From contig NC_074721.1 of the NCBI RefSeq assembly GCF_947242115.1, positions 35,938,754 through 36,002,753 of the forward strand: a stretch of 64,000 nucleotides of DNA, in the 5' to 3' direction. The notes under the pieces were generated by a model. That model was not told the DNA's origin and did not search any database. It was given only the letters and a program-made list of their open reading frames with translations. Positions 34,300-46,297 of this stretch are shown here, piece after piece. The first letter of the stretch is position 1, and each line of letters opens with the position of its first letter. This DNA comes from Biomphalaria glabrata. Lineage: Eukaryota; Mollusca; Gastropoda; Planorbidae. Both the position numbers and the translations under genes were made by a program.

Positions 34300-34548
34300 C
34301 GGGCTGAGTGGCTAAGCGCTTGGCTTCCGAACCTGGGGGTACTAGGAGAAGACTGGGATTTTGAATTTCGGAATTTTAAGGTCGCCGCTGAGTTCACTCA
34401 AGTCTGATGGTTACCTGACATAAGTTGGGAAACTTTAAGGCGGTTGGTCGTTGTGCTGGTCACATGACACTTTTGTTAACCGTTAAAAAAAAACAGATGA
34501 CCTTTACATCATTTGCCATGTACATCGCAAGGTTTGAAAGTGGAACTA
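34300..34548 (+). mobile_element. SINE, family 1, diverged
   Basis: GGCTGAGTGGCTAAGCGCTTGG head and GGCGGTTGGTCGTTGTGCTGG body; the box B region is damaged. Confidence 0.8.
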
Positions 34549-35005
34549 TACTGAATGTCAAATGGCAAGACAAAACACCAGATACTGAAGTCCTTCGAAA
34601 TGCGGGTCTGCAAAGCATACATACCATCCTGATGCAGGTCCCAAGACGCGTCTGCAGAATAGAAGACCACCGCATCCCTGAACGACTCTTGTATGGCCAA
34701 CTAAGAGAAGGAAAGCGCTCGCAAGGTGGTCAAAGAAAGCGCTTCAGGGACACCCTCAAAGCTTTTCTGAAGGCGTTCAGCATAGACCCAGCCACCTGGG
34801 AGACAGAGGCACATGACACTAGCTCCAGCTGGAATAACCTGCCCAGTGTGCAGCCCAACATTCCGGGCTCACATAGGTCTCACCAGCCACATGAGGAGGC
34901 ACCAAACCCCCAGTGCAAAGCGCAAAGCCCTCAGCCCCCCTGCATGACAAAGTGGTCATCATCGAGCCACGATGGACGAACTATAATAACTTTACTTTAA
35001 AAAGA
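34549..35005 (+). mobile_element. RTE-like LINE with C2H2 tail, 3' end
   Basis: Codes for LNVKWQDKTPDTEVLRNAGLQ, then RIPERLLYGQLREGKRSQGG and RKRFRDTLKAFLKAFSID. A frame change then precedes a CSPTFRAHIGLTSHMRR finger. It directly follows the SINE. Confidence 0.85.
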
Positions 35006-35009
35006 CAGA

Positions 35010-36240
35010 GAGAGAGAAAGAGAGAGAGAGAGAGACGAAAAGAAGGTTAGAAAGAGAGAAAAGTGAAAGAATGTGAGTGAGGAGGAGTGATGGAGTCTTC
35101 AATAAGACAAGCTCTCACACACACACACACATACACACGCGCGTGTTCACACACACACACACACATTCTCCACACTAACATTTTGGATGGATAAGAAACC
35201 AAGATAATGTTATTTTCGGGGCTACTCAATTTGTGAGAGGCCTTACAGATGGTCTAGTTGAAACTTCACATTTTTAAAACGCGTCTCAACAAAATTGTGG
35301 ATTCAGAAGATATAACGAAAGAACTACGTGTACAAAATGCCGGCTTCAATACAAATTTATTGATGATTTTTCGACCATTGATTGGATTCACAAGTAAAGC
35401 GTTAAAAAAAATACTTTAAAAAAAAATAAAGACATGTAACGGATGCATGTGTCTAAGTTGTATTCAAAGTATTTCTAGATATCTTGATAATTCTAGAAGC
35501 GTGAGTACCTTGTGAGGTGTATTACATATACGAGTCGTAATGCAATCTGTCACAAAACAGTATACGATAACAAACAGGCTCAAAGGCTCAATGAATAAGT
35601 TCACTCCGGATGAAAATATAACACTCTTTAATACAGAATGGGTCACAGTCGAGTCAGTCACTAACAATGATGTCCCTTTGAGAGCCTAGCAATAACTGAT
35701 CTAAAAGTCTACACTAATCTCTAACCCCGACATCTATGTCGTCACTATAAAATGTGCGTTCACAGTCAGTCTACTATAGTGCATAAGTAAACTAACTAAA
35801 CCAAGTGTCTAACAGACAATACCTCCTATATATATAATTTCTAATAAGGTTTGTCTTCTAGTTCGAGGATTAATAGCAAGTGTAGCCTAAATTATCGAGC
35901 AGAACGTCAAGATTAATCAAATATTCTTTGTTTCTTAATGAGCGATTATTTTGATTTTAATAAATAAAGAAAGTTAGATATAAAAAAAAATCATTTTTCA
36001 CCATACCTCTTTCTTCCTCCCCCTCGAGAAAAAATAATGGTTAAGCGAATCTCGAAAACGGCTCTAACGATTTTCATAGAAATTTAACAGTGGATGTACA
36101 ATGCTGAGAAAAGAATTACTAGCTCGTTTGACACATGGGGAAAACTCTGGCTTGACTGGTATAATTGTTGACAGCAAAAAGACAACGAGAAAATATTTAT
36201 CTTGAACGGACTGTACATCTCAAGTACTAAAACTTTCTCA
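35010..36240. other. No gene seen
   Basis: Short GA and CA microsatellites (35000-35165), then AT-rich sequence. 35460-35830 has a promoter-like, possibly LTR-derived composition but no ends I can define. Confidence 0.4.
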
Positions 36241-36625
36241 AGTACTGCTATGACTTAGTCATCTCATGTACTATAATTTTTTCATCTCAAGTACTGCTAT
36301 GACTTAGTCACCTCAGGTACTGCTATGACTTAGTCACCTCAGGTACTGCTATGACTTAGTCACCTCAGGTACTGCTATGACTTAGTCACCTCAGGTACTG
36401 CTATGACTTAGTCACCTCAGGTACTGCTATGACTTAGTCACCTCAGGTACTGCTATGACTTAGTCACCTCAGGTACTGCTATGACTTAGTCACCTCAGGT
36501 ACTGCTATGACTTAGTCACCTCAGGTACTGCTATGACTTAGTCTTTTCACAAGTACTTCTAATTTTTTTTTCAAGTACTGCTATAACTTTGTCAACTCAA
36601 GTACTGCTATACCAGTGGCCATACA
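36240..36625. repeat. 26-bp tandem repeat, about 14 copies
   Basis: Unit TCACCTCAGGTACTGCTATG plus ACTTAG. The nine central units are identical, the outer ones diverged, which suggests growth from the centre. Confidence 0.95.
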
Positions 36626-36804
36626 TTTGTAATTGCATGTATTATAAAAACTAAAACTCAATTATTACAAGTACCATTATTAATGAACATAATTTTAACA
36701 TGCATCCGTGTGAAAACGATATCAGACCTATTGCCATATAAAAAAAACCACCCGACTTTTATTATACGCCATATAGGACTATGCACCAACAGAACGTCAG
36801 GTAA

Positions 36805-36995
36805 TGAGGATGGTTGCATGGTCGTGAGGTATGCTCGCTGGACTGTCGTTCGATTCTCTCGATAATCCTGCGTTCAAACCTTTCCCGATCTCATTCCCAC
36901 GTAGTCCCCCGGGAGGTTTGGACTAGGAAGTAGATTATCTTCAACTTTGAAGGAACACCCGAAACATGTCAAACATTTTACAAACATTTTACAAA
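36805..36995 (+). mobile_element. SINE, family 2
   Basis: GAGGATGGTTGCATGGTCG head and GGGAGGTTTGGACTAGGAAG, GAAGGAACACCCGAAACATG body. Confidence 0.75.
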
Positions 36996-37618
36996 CGACA
37001 GGGAATGGCGATGACCAGGATTTGAACCCCAGACCAAAGCAAAGACAAAGGCTTAATGAAACTAGACTTTCTGTGACGAGACACATGATTACAAAAAAAT
37101 CTCTCCAGAATTATGTTATTAATTATTTTATACATAAAAATAACTAAAACAATTATATTTAGAAATAACGCAATCTGGCAATTGTCTGGGGAATTGACGC
37201 GCGTGTTGTGTTCTCATAGCCAGGAGATCTTCACCATTCTATTTCTGTTAGACCTGCTAAACATTTTTTTTTGGCCGCGATATCTTCATTCCGAGAGCTA
37301 TTCTAGTTAGCTGTACTGTCTTAGCTTTAGAAATAAGTCTATTCAAACAGGACTGGACACAGACTACGTTGTCCACTTCTTAATTGTCTCAGGGCTTGGG
37401 GCTACTAAGATTGTTAGATTTGGATAGCAGCCATAACATTGTGATCATGTTCCAGACAGTAAAGTGTTAATTGTAAGTAGTCGATGGTATAAGTTTTAAA
37501 CTGGACTTAATTATGTACCAGTAAATAATTCAAAATGACGCATTTCAGTCCATTGATTCATTGGAATATCTGAGTTCATCAAGTAAGTCTATACACTGTA
37601 AAGTGCAGGGTAAGCTAC

Positions 37619-37810
37619 CAGTGGCGTAGCTAAGATGGGGGAGAAGGGAGGAGAATTTGAAAATCCCCTCCCCCTTGAGGGGGGGGGCCAAATAAGTGTT
37701 TTTTACATTAAAAATTTAAATATTACGCAAAGTGCAGGGGCCCCCAAAGAGGTCAAGCCCCCCCCCCCCACGGGCCCGCAAAAGATGGAAAATTCCTAGC
37801 TACGCCCCTG
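37619..37810. mobile_element. hAT MITE with perfect 8-bp target duplication
   Basis: 192 bp with inverted ends CAGTGGCGTAGCTA / TAGCTACGCCCCTG. TAAGCTAC flanks both sides (37611-37618, 37811-37818). Ends and duplication length fit the hAT superfamily. Internal sequence is C/G-run rich and non-coding. Confidence 0.92.
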
Positions 37811-38699
37811 TAAGCTACACAATCTACCTACTTTCTTGGGTGCCACACAGACAAAATTGTCCGAGTAAGTTTGTTAATATTGATATTAATTCATACTTTT
37901 TCATTATATATATATTACTTAATTAAATATGAATTTAATCCTAAAGGTATCCGAAAATCCTGTTTGGTTTTGGCATATAACATCTGGATTTTAAAATGGC
38001 ATAATAATTTAAATAGCTTTAGTGTAAGGGTTATGAGTTATGGTTACGGTTAAATCCGGCCAAGGTATTGTGTACTTGTAAAATAAAAAATATATGAAAA
38101 TACTCTAAAGACTAGCGCTCTTTCACCCTGGCCACTCTTCTTGTTTCAAATCTTGAGACTCCGAGATAAGTGGCAAGCATAGAAGACTCTAGGGGGCAAT
38201 CTCTTTTGTGGACTTGTGGGAAATGGGGTATAAAAGAGACAACTTCCAAGTTGACGGTTACCCGTTTGAGTATACCTATAGTCCTATATGATAGTCCAGA
38301 TGAATGGACATAAAAAAAAAATTATCCTCAAGAAGATCGAGTCTTATATCAAATGTGATTTTAATATCTAAAGGGTTAAAAGTAGGTAGCTTGTGTAGAC
38401 AAAAAAAACCCGATTGGACACGCTTTTGAAATGTGTATGTGTATATTAAATACATTAAAAAATGTAACCTACATGAAAACTTAATAAATTATGAAATGTC
38501 GAATGTAAATTAATAATTTATGCAAATTCCAATGGAATGGCCTGTAATTGCATAAATAACTTGGATTTTGAATAAAACGTTTACAAATACGCTATTTTAT
38601 TTTCTTGAAGAAAATGTAGTAGTTAGTATGACAGAAACTAAATTAACAATACAATTGTAAATACATTTTTTTGGACAAAAAATCTAAAACCGCTGGCAT

Positions 38700-39010
38700 A
38701 AAAGTGTTAAAAATATGGTAAATAGTAATCTCCCATACAAAATAGACTCCCGTGTTTGTTAATATTAATAGTGAATAGTTGTAAAAATGGTGTATTTTTT
38801 ATGAAAAAACTGCTTGCATAAGTGATTAAACAAATTTTCGATTTCAGAAAAGAAAAAAGTAGCCGTTGCATCAAAACTCTGAATGGTCTAAAACATTAAG
38901 ATGTCGGATTTTCACTTTTCTAGTTTACGAGATTTAAACGGGACGGACGGACGGACAGACAGACCACACAAACTAATAGCGTCTTTTCCCCTTTCGGGGG
39001 CCGCTAAAAA
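38700..39010 (-). repeat. Dispersed repeat end with (GGAC)n and GCGGCCCCCGAAAGGGG terminus
   Basis: On the minus strand it starts TTTTTAGCGGCCCCCGAAAG, then a GACGCTATTAGTTTGTGTGG block and a (GTCC)n tract. From memory this resembles an abundant gastropod repeat; the left limit is not determined. Confidence 0.45.
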
Positions 39011-39045
39011 TCTCTTCGTTCGATAACTATATACAAATATAAACA

Positions 39046-39421
39046 ATCTAATGGGTGAAGGGTTTTACGTGTGTGTTTTTAGGGTTAGGGTGAGAAGAAG
39101 TGAGCGATTGGTTGTGAACACAGATGTCAGTGTCGTCACTTGGTCTTATTTAAGACAGAGGACTCCAGAACGTGAGACTTAAAGGCTGTGTTATTGTAGT
39201 GAGTTAAATTTTGTTAAAAATATTCTTACTAAAGTTTACTACAGTTATTTTATCTGATCGTAACTTGACTTTGTTTATGTTATAAATAAAGTTATATTTA
39301 GTTTTGTTCTCAAAAGGATGTTATTCAAGTTATTTGAAGTCTTTTAGTTAAGATACTTTACGCCTACAACGATTTAGTTGTCTACCAGCAGTTTGGTGCT
39401 ACAAGTCAACGACCGATAACA
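39046..39421 (+). mobile_element. LTR fossil, family A (solo)
   Basis: Ends GTCAACGACCGATAACA. Contains an AATAAA signal about 130 bp before the end and the family's U5-like block GTTGTCTACCAGCAGTTTGG. The 5' limit is approximate. No internal region. Confidence 0.65.
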
Positions 39422-39429
39422 ATAGGGGG

Positions 39430-41230
39430 TTGGGGCTTTACTGATAACTAGTAAAGATATATGAAAAAAAAGTATTATTAGTAGTTTTCAAGCGTTAAAG
39501 ATGATATATTCCTTAGTCTACATATGCTTTTTGTCGGACATATATATATAGCAAGCATTCAAATTACATGATATTTATATACACTATATAAGATTACTTT
39601 TGAAATATTATAACATGTTACCATACATATCTTAAACTTGAGTTCAATACTTACATATTAACTAGGAATTCAGACATCCTATATTAATGAGTTTCTTCAA
39701 TATGTTAATCTCCACAAAATTTTGTATCTTGGTAAAGTATTGGAATATTCCGGAAAAAAAACCCCCACTAGATGGGGCAATAAAGTTCTCTAAACTTCAA
39801 GAATTAATATCAGCTGGTTTGGGACGATAGAGAGCTCTACTCTCAGTCCCCGAAGATCTCCGACAGAGGTCGCGGTGAGTGGCGCCTGCCTTTCTTCCTT
39901 GCGCAGCAGGTCCAGCCAATCACGGTGTCCGCCGGTATTGAAAGGGGGACAAGATCGGGGATAGATTTGTTAAATAAATTATGAAAGTGTTTTTTTTTGG
40001 TCATTTCTTTTCGACAGGCGCGACTGGAGCTAACACTGGACTGTCAAGATTTTGTTTCACTAAGAATTATAGAAGACCGATCATTGAGCTAGCCATATGG
40101 CCTCTAGTGACGATTTGTCCCTAAAGCTGAAAGTGCATTTTACTTTGTACTTCGCAAAAAAAAAGTCAATGGCTAATAAGTATGGCCCATTATCTGATTG
40201 AAGAACAATATGAATAAGGAAATAGATAATTTAGTATTGTTTGTTTGTGAATAGTTTTATTTCATGTTTTTTTTTATTACAAAGCGTATAACATGTCACT
40301 ATGTCTGGTAAAAAATGTTATTTCTCCGATTTCCAATCTTGGATCAAGTTGAAATAAAGGAAAATTACATTCAAATAGTTCCATGAGGGTAGCCAATAGG
40401 GGTTTTGTCGCCCCCCCCCCCCCGAAATAAAAAACCTAAAGCAAAACTATAGTAACCATTTGTTGCTAGTTTCAAACGACATAATTCTCTACACAAAGTA
40501 TAAAGGGAGTTAATTCAATTTATACCACCACATTAGTCAAGTAAAATTTCTTTCCTTTTTCCAAACCATCTATATATATAATTTTCTTCTTCCCTCAACA
40601 GTTTAAACGATTAGTAAGGAGTAAAGGAAAGATCACTCTGCGAATAGTCCACGAGAAAACAAGAAGTGGGGGGGGGGGGGAGAGAACACGTAGTCACAAA
40701 ATAGCAGGGCAGGACCGTTGCAATATCACTCTTTTTTTTTTTATTTCTACATCACATTAAAAAAAAAAGGGGGGGGGGAGTAATCTACTCTGTAGTAACT
40801 ATCGAAGTGATAGAGCACGCTCAAGAGTTTGGACACAATGGAAAGATTTCTCTTTTATTTTTGCAACTCGAGCGGAGGGAGTTATCCTAGGTAATTTAAG
40901 AGTGAAAAAAAAGAGACAATTTTCGTCTGTATATTTCAGAAGATTGGTATGAGTTTTCAAAAGATTTTAATAATTTCCGGATATTTCCAGGACTTTTTCC
41001 TATATTCTGCAATTTCAGGAGATTTCCAGGACCTCCTGTTATATTGACAGGAGGCCGCGGGAAACCTGTTATAAGTTATAAAATGGTTTAATTTAATAAT
41101 TTATGCATCTAAAATTAGCGCGGGTCCTATAAAAGTGCTGGGCTCACTGCGGTCGCATAGGTTGCAGTGGCCTAAAGTTGGCCCTGCAAAATAGCGGCGT
41201 ATGCTACGCTGCCGGTCGACTAGTACAAAA
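39430..41230. other. No gene seen
   Basis: AT-rich sequence with poly(C), poly(G) and poly(A) runs (40413-40425, 40667-40680, 40759-40778). A short GC-richer patch at 39800-39960 has no coding or RNA signature that I recognise. Confidence 0.45.
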
Positions 41231-41414
41231 TAATTAATTACCAATAGTCAGTTACTAATATCCTAATTTTTTAAAATTAATTTAATTTAATTCTTATTTT
41301 GTCAGGTACAAGAAAAAATTGTGCAAGATTTCAACTTGATCCGAGAACGTGTACAAACATTTGACCAGACAGACTGACAGCGAATTTATATAAGCTTTGT
41401 AATAAAAATAAGGC

Positions 41415-41930
41415 AACCCTAACAAGGTTGGCCTCCTTCAGTCGTAGAACGACTGTGGTTCATCTTGAACACTTTTCCTATAGCTGCAGAGCCCTATTTC
41501 GGAGAGACACTCCCGGCCACATATATTGCAGGTCAAGGTGGCCTCCGCTTTGCTGGTAGAGGAGCTGGCCATTTTTCGCATTGTCCGCTTTTCTTCCAGG
41601 GCTGAGGCCCGTGTTTTTTTTCGCTGTCCATAGCTTTCTTGGTGACTATCTCTCTCCATCTAGTGCTGTCTAGGGGTTTATCTTCCCAATGGTCAGTATC
41701 AATGTTCACTGATTTGAGGTTCCGTTTTATCACACGTAACGGAGGTGGGGGCGATAAGTTTTTCTTGAGCCAGACGCGAGTTGCCCGTAGAGAATGACTT
41801 TCGGGATGCGATTGTCCTATATCCGGTGAACATGTCCAAGCCAGCGCAGGCGGCGCTGTCTGAGGACTGTAAAAAGGCTGGGAATACCTGTTCGAGCAAG
41901 GATCTCAGGACCTAGAATGTAAGCGTAAAG
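41415..41930 (-). mobile_element. RTE-like LINE with C2H2 tail, 3' end
   Basis: The minus strand codes in several frames for RLRWLGHVHRI-like, WEDKPLDSTRWREIVTKKAM and TCNICGRECLSEIGLCSY. It then has a 3' UTR with GTTCAAGATGAACCACAGTC, which is repeated at 48148-48180. Confidence 0.82.
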
Positions 41931-42094
41931 CGCTACCCAGATTATAGCCCCACCCAGATCCCACTAGTAGTCTAAAAATGTTGGTGTTGTGTGGTATCAG
42001 TATTAAAAGTTTGAGAATCACTGTGTTATACTTATTGACCTTGCAGATGATGCTAAGGTCATCTGTTTCTTTGGCCCACGTTTCACGAGCAGGG

Positions 42095-42275
42095 TGTCAT
42101 GTGGCCAACACGACGACAAATTGCCTTTACTTTACCAAACTGAAGTCAGGTACTCATTAGAGTTGGGTGGACTCATGACTCAGGGGCGCCTTAAAGATCC
42201 CAAAATTCAAAATCCCAGTCTTCACCGAGATTTAATCCCAGGACCTCAGGTTTGGAAGCCAAATTATTCTGTTTT
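42095..42275 (-). mobile_element. SINE, family 1, minus strand
   Basis: Reverse complement carries the CCCAGCTCTAATG-like and GACTGGGATTTTGAATTTTG body and part of the head. Confidence 0.8.
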
Positions 42276-42331
42276 GTAAAACCCCCTTGGATATCTAGAT
42301 GGAGGCCTAGTTTGTAGCAAGGCATAAATGT

Positions 42332-42412
42332 TTAACTCTTTCTCTCCTAACTTACGATACCAACGTTGATTCCACCAGAATGTGGTAAATAATTACGGAG
42401 AGAAAGAGTTAA
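42332..42412. mobile_element. MITE with TTAA target duplication, 81-bp deletion form
   Basis: Same inverted ends as 21304-21555 (CTCTTTCTCTCCTAA / AATTACGGAGAGAAAGAG) and TTAA at both sides, but only a short centre. Confidence 0.82.
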
Positions 42413-42529
42413 ACTGCACATGATTTAAAAAACGAACAATCAAAATATAAATATTCCTTTAAAACAAACAAACGTATCTAACGGAGAAGAACTCCGACCA
42501 AAAAACTAGACCAACAATGTACAAGTCAT

Positions 42530-42965
42530 TTCCCTTATTCGATATCAAACAAGATAATTAATTAGCAATAATTGACTAATTGAGTATTTTTTAAAAACTT
42601 GATTCATGTTTTGTTAGGTACATTAAATAATTTTTTAGAGTTTCAACATGATCGGAGAAAGAACGAGGGAGAAATAGTGTTAGAAATTACTTAAGGGGAC
42701 TAAACCCAACAAATTTAGCCATATCTGTAAATACTGAAGTATTAGTTTTCCTTGTTGCTATTAAACAAAATAACGAATTGCCAGTAATTAATTTTCTAAT
42801 TGGTTACTTTTAAAAAAATTGATTCATGTCTTGTCTATGTCAATGAATAATTCTGCAAAGTTTCAGCTTGATCCGAGAATGGGTGTGGGAGAAATAACGT
42901 GTACACCCTTTTTACCAGACAGACAGACAGACAGAGTTGATATAAGGTTTGCTAAAGAGCTAGAT
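42530..42965 (-). repeat. Dispersed AT-rich repeat with (CAGA)n end, two-module copy
   Basis: Same order of blocks as 10855-11245, including GGACTAAACCCAACAAATTTAG between the modules. This shows that the two modules were copied as one unit. Confidence 0.65.
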
Positions 42966-43261
42966 CTATAAAAACATACCACAATATCCATTGTATCCTT
43001 TTCCATGTTCAACGTGTTTGTTTATTGTCTGTTGGATTAGATTTAACACTTTCTACATCACGTGATGTTTTCATTCAAAATGAACCAGGCGAAGAGAACT
43101 CCTGTGTTACTTCTCCCAGAAAAGCAGACGACTTGCATCCCAAGTTTTGCGACCTTCGTAATGTTGATCTGGTGCAGATCTAGTAGTAGAACGGCCGAAG
43201 AAATTTTCCTCTGTTAATAAATGCGTTGTACTGACATGTGACCGGCTAGATAAGTCTAGAT

Positions 43262-43451
43262 CAGTGTTTCCCAAACTGTGTTCTGCGGAGCCCTAGTGTT
43301 CCGCGAAGACTGAATAGGTGTTCTGCGAACTACTGGAAGACTTAACCAGTAGGCCATCACGTAAATTAACCTATCTGAAAATAAGCAGACGTTCCGTTAA
43401 ATACTCAGAATGTGCGAAGTGTTCCGTTAGGAAAAAGTTTGGGAACCACTG
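43262..43451. mobile_element. hAT MITE (CAGTGTTTCCCAAACT ends) with perfect 8-bp duplication
   Basis: 190 bp, ends CAGTGTTTCCCAAACT and AGTTTGGGAACCACTG. GTCTAGAT flanks both sides (43254-43261, 43452-43459). Relatives are at 54978-55151 and 57401-57617. Confidence 0.92.
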
Positions 43452-43639
43452 GTCTAGATATAAACACGTAATACAGAGACTGACAGTGATTGTGATAAAC
43501 ACAGCTGATGGTCTGATGACACATTAAAATTAGATCTAGGAATAGGAGTAACAGAGCCGGCGAGCGGAATTTTTTTTTCCGATTGTAGAAGTATATCATA
43601 AGAACAATTAATTTAATCTTTACATATTGTAGATTTACG

Positions 43640-43870
43640 AAGCTTATATCAACTCACTCTGTCTGTCTGTCTGTCTGTCTGATACAAATTTTGAACTCGT
43701 CATTTCTCCCACTTCCAATTATCGGATAAGTTGAAACTTTGCACAATTATTTATTGACGAAGACAATATGCGAATCTATCAAACAATTAACCAAACAGTT
43801 ATTTAATTAGTGGTAATTAATTAATTTTGTTCGATATCGAAAAAGAAACAAAAAATACAATATTGAAAAT
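43640..43870 (+). repeat. Dispersed AT-rich repeat with (CTGT)n start
   Basis: CTGTCTGTCTGTCTGTCTG, then CATTTCTCCCACTTCCAATT and GAAACTTTGCACAATTATTT. Confidence 0.65.
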
Positions 43871-44189
43871 TGAAATATATATCTGTAAATGTGGAGTGAT
43901 TCCCATTACATAATTTGTTGTTTTTTTTAAACGTGTATGTTTGCAAAAGTTTGCATGTTTTAAACACTGTAATCTTTTCTTTGCGATTCGATTTGTAAAA
44001 TGGGTTTACATTTTTTTAAGTAATAAAAATACATTAACAATTTTACAAGGGAATGAAAGAGTTTATTGTAATCCATAAACTAACCAATTATTTAATCAAT
44101 TAGTACTAATAAAATTATTTTGTTTTACATGGCAGAAAAGGTGCTAACCCCTGACATTTACATAAGACACTGAACTATAATTTACAAAG

Positions 44190-44589
44190 TGTTGTTGGCG
44201 GTCGTTGGCTTGTAGTAGCACTAAACTGATGGTAGACAACTAAACCGCTGAAGGCGTAATGGATATTAACTAATAAAACTTGAAAAAACTTGAATAACGT
44301 CCAATGAACAATACTAAATATAACTTTTATTATAATACAAACAAAATCTACTTGATATAAAATAACTTAAATGTAGTAGACTTTAGTAATTATATTTAGT
44401 GGTAATTTGGAATTTCAACAGAATCTAACTCACTAGAATAACACTTCTTTATAGTCTCACGTTCTAGAGTCGTGTGTCGTAACTAAGACCGCTGACGACA
44501 ATGCCACAAGTCTTGCATCATTCAAAGCCAATCACTAACTTCTTCCTAACGTCACAATAGAGAAATACAAACACACACACTCCATAACA
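44190..44589 (-). mobile_element. LTR fossil, family A (solo), best full-length copy
   Basis: About 400 bp on the minus strand, TGTTATGGAGTGTGTG... to ...CGACCGCCAACAACA. Flanked by CAAAG and CAAAT, a possible imperfect 5-bp duplication. Contains a TATAAAG-like box and an AATAAA-type signal. No internal region. Confidence 0.68.
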
Positions 44590-44624
44590 CAAATACAAAA
44601 ACCTAATGAAATAATCAGAAAGAC

Positions 44625-44900
44625 ACACAAATAAAGGTACATTCCTTATTCCATATGCTCAGACAAATTCGTACAAATGCTCCTTATTACCTAGTCAAGT
44701 AACGCCTAGTGCCGTTTGAGTTGAGTCTTAGCACATGGAATGGGTTGCCTGAATCAGCCAGGAAAACAAAACTTATTTGCAGTTGATCTTAAAGCCACTG
44801 ATTAACATGCATGACTTGGGTCACTAGATTGTCACAAAAAATACGTAGGACGATCTTTTCTAATTTATAGAAACGTCTGTAATTGATTCAAGCACGAAGA
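44625..44900 (+). mobile_element. CR1/L2-like LINE 3' end, diverged
   Basis: Shares TCGTACAAATGCTCCTT, CATGGAATGGGTTGCCTGAA and the 3' UTR block, with several insertions. Confidence 0.7.
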
Positions 44901-45130
44901 TCAGCGATTTGTATGAGACACAACCATAGGTAGTCAATGTAAACAGACCAGTTACTGCTAGACTATTATTATAAAGATCTGGACTTATCTATGTGGATCT
45001 AGATATCTCGATCTCGTTAGGAAAGTTTGTTTACTTCTTTTCATTAAGCACTTAAAACACAACCTACCACCGCTGCGCTGAGCAGTTTATTTGAATGAAC
45101 TAGGCTAAAATTAATACCGTTTGCTTATCT

Positions 45131-45203
45131 GGGCCTGTGGCGCAACGGATAACGCGTCTGACTACGGATCAGAAGATTCCAGGTTCGAATCCTGGCAGGC
45201 TCG
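45131..45203 (+). tRNA. tRNA-Arg(ACG)
   Basis: 73-nt cloverleaf. The acceptor stem GGGCCTG/CAGGCTC has one G-U pair and discriminator G. The D stem is GCGC/GCGT, the anticodon stem TCTGA/TCAGA with loop CTACGGA (anticodon ACG at 45164-45166), and the T arm CCAGG-TTCGAAT-CCTGG. No intron. A T8 run at 45210-45217 is the likely Pol III terminator. It lies between two LINE fragments and has no SINE body attached, so it reads as a genuine gene. Confidence 0.96.
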
Positions 45204-45494
45204 ACTGAATTTTTTTTTAAATTTTTAATTATTGATCAAAACAAAAAAAAAATATTTTGTCAAAAAAAGCTTTTTATATCTTCTAATATTTTTAAAACAA
45301 TGATGACAAAATAAAAAGACTTTTGTTTCAAAGCTGAACGACCTGAACTGATCTGTGTTGATTTAGAATGTAGCATACTTGAATTTATGAAGTCGGGGCT
45401 GGTCTCATCTACATTTAAAAAAAAAAGTTTTTATTACTTGCCAAATTGAAATATTATATCAATTTATCTATTACAGGTACGTTTAATTTTATTT

Positions 45495-46000
45495 TAAATA
45501 ATAAAGAAAGCTCTTTCTTCCCTAGCGCTATTAGAGCATTAGAGCAGCGAAAAGTATGTGGGAAAACATTGCCAAAGAAAGACCGGAGTGCATGAAGACA
45601 GACTGTGCGTGCTGGGACAACTCTCGCTGAGAACAAAAGCGGCCTTAATCAAGAGAGAAAAAAGAAAGCTGCCATGTCCGCTAGCACTGAATCAGAGGCA
45701 TACACATGTATGAATTGTGGCAAAGTCTGCCGCTCTAGAATAGGCTTGATTAGCCACACCAGATTCTGCTCCGTCTCAAGATTAAACCAAAACCAGTGAC
45801 TCATTTGGGCGCATCCATTGCCTTTCGAGACAAAAGGAGCCATACAGTATTATAGCATGGAATGTGTTGCCTGAGCTAGCCAGGAAAACCAGTGACTTGG
45901 CAGAATTTAGGTCATTGGTTAATACGCATGACAAAATGCAAGACGCGCAGGACGTAATCATCTTCTTTTTTGATGTAACGTCTGTATCATATACATCTAA
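45495..46000 (+). mobile_element. CR1/L2-like LINE 3' end interrupted by a second LINE
   Basis: The C-terminal codons (FFPSAIRA) stop at 45538 and resume at 45848 (WNVLPELARKTSDLAEFRSL). The 3' UTR runs to about 46000 with a TAAGATAAAAT tail. Confidence 0.85.
45539..45847 (+). mobile_element. RTE-like LINE tail inserted in the CR1/L2-like LINE
   Basis: Codes for YTCMNCGKVCRSRIGLISH-type C2H2 tail, then a short 3' UTR. Flanked by TATTAGAGCA (45529-45538) and TATTATAGCA (45848-45857), a 10-bp duplication with one difference. Confidence 0.85.
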
Positions 46001-46297
46001 GATAAAATAAACATTTCAAAACAAAAGTTTATAAACACTTTTAAGTGTAATTAAACACTACAATTTAAAATAATAGAGAGGCCTTCATACATTTAAACTA
46101 TTGACAGCAGGTGACGTACAATTTCAAAGGTCAAAGGCCATGAACCTGAGATTTGCCATTCACCAACCCCTTTGTGTATAGGTCAACTATCCAAAAATTA
46201 TCACTTAATCTGTTGGAGCAGGCTCACACTGACCCATATCTTTATGGCAATAAGCTCATTCAATGCGTATGAATATTACGCCATTTCTTTGCTTGTA

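Noticed and set aside
39800-39960. GC-richer patch as an RNA gene
   Set aside because: No box motifs or convincing secondary structure recognised.
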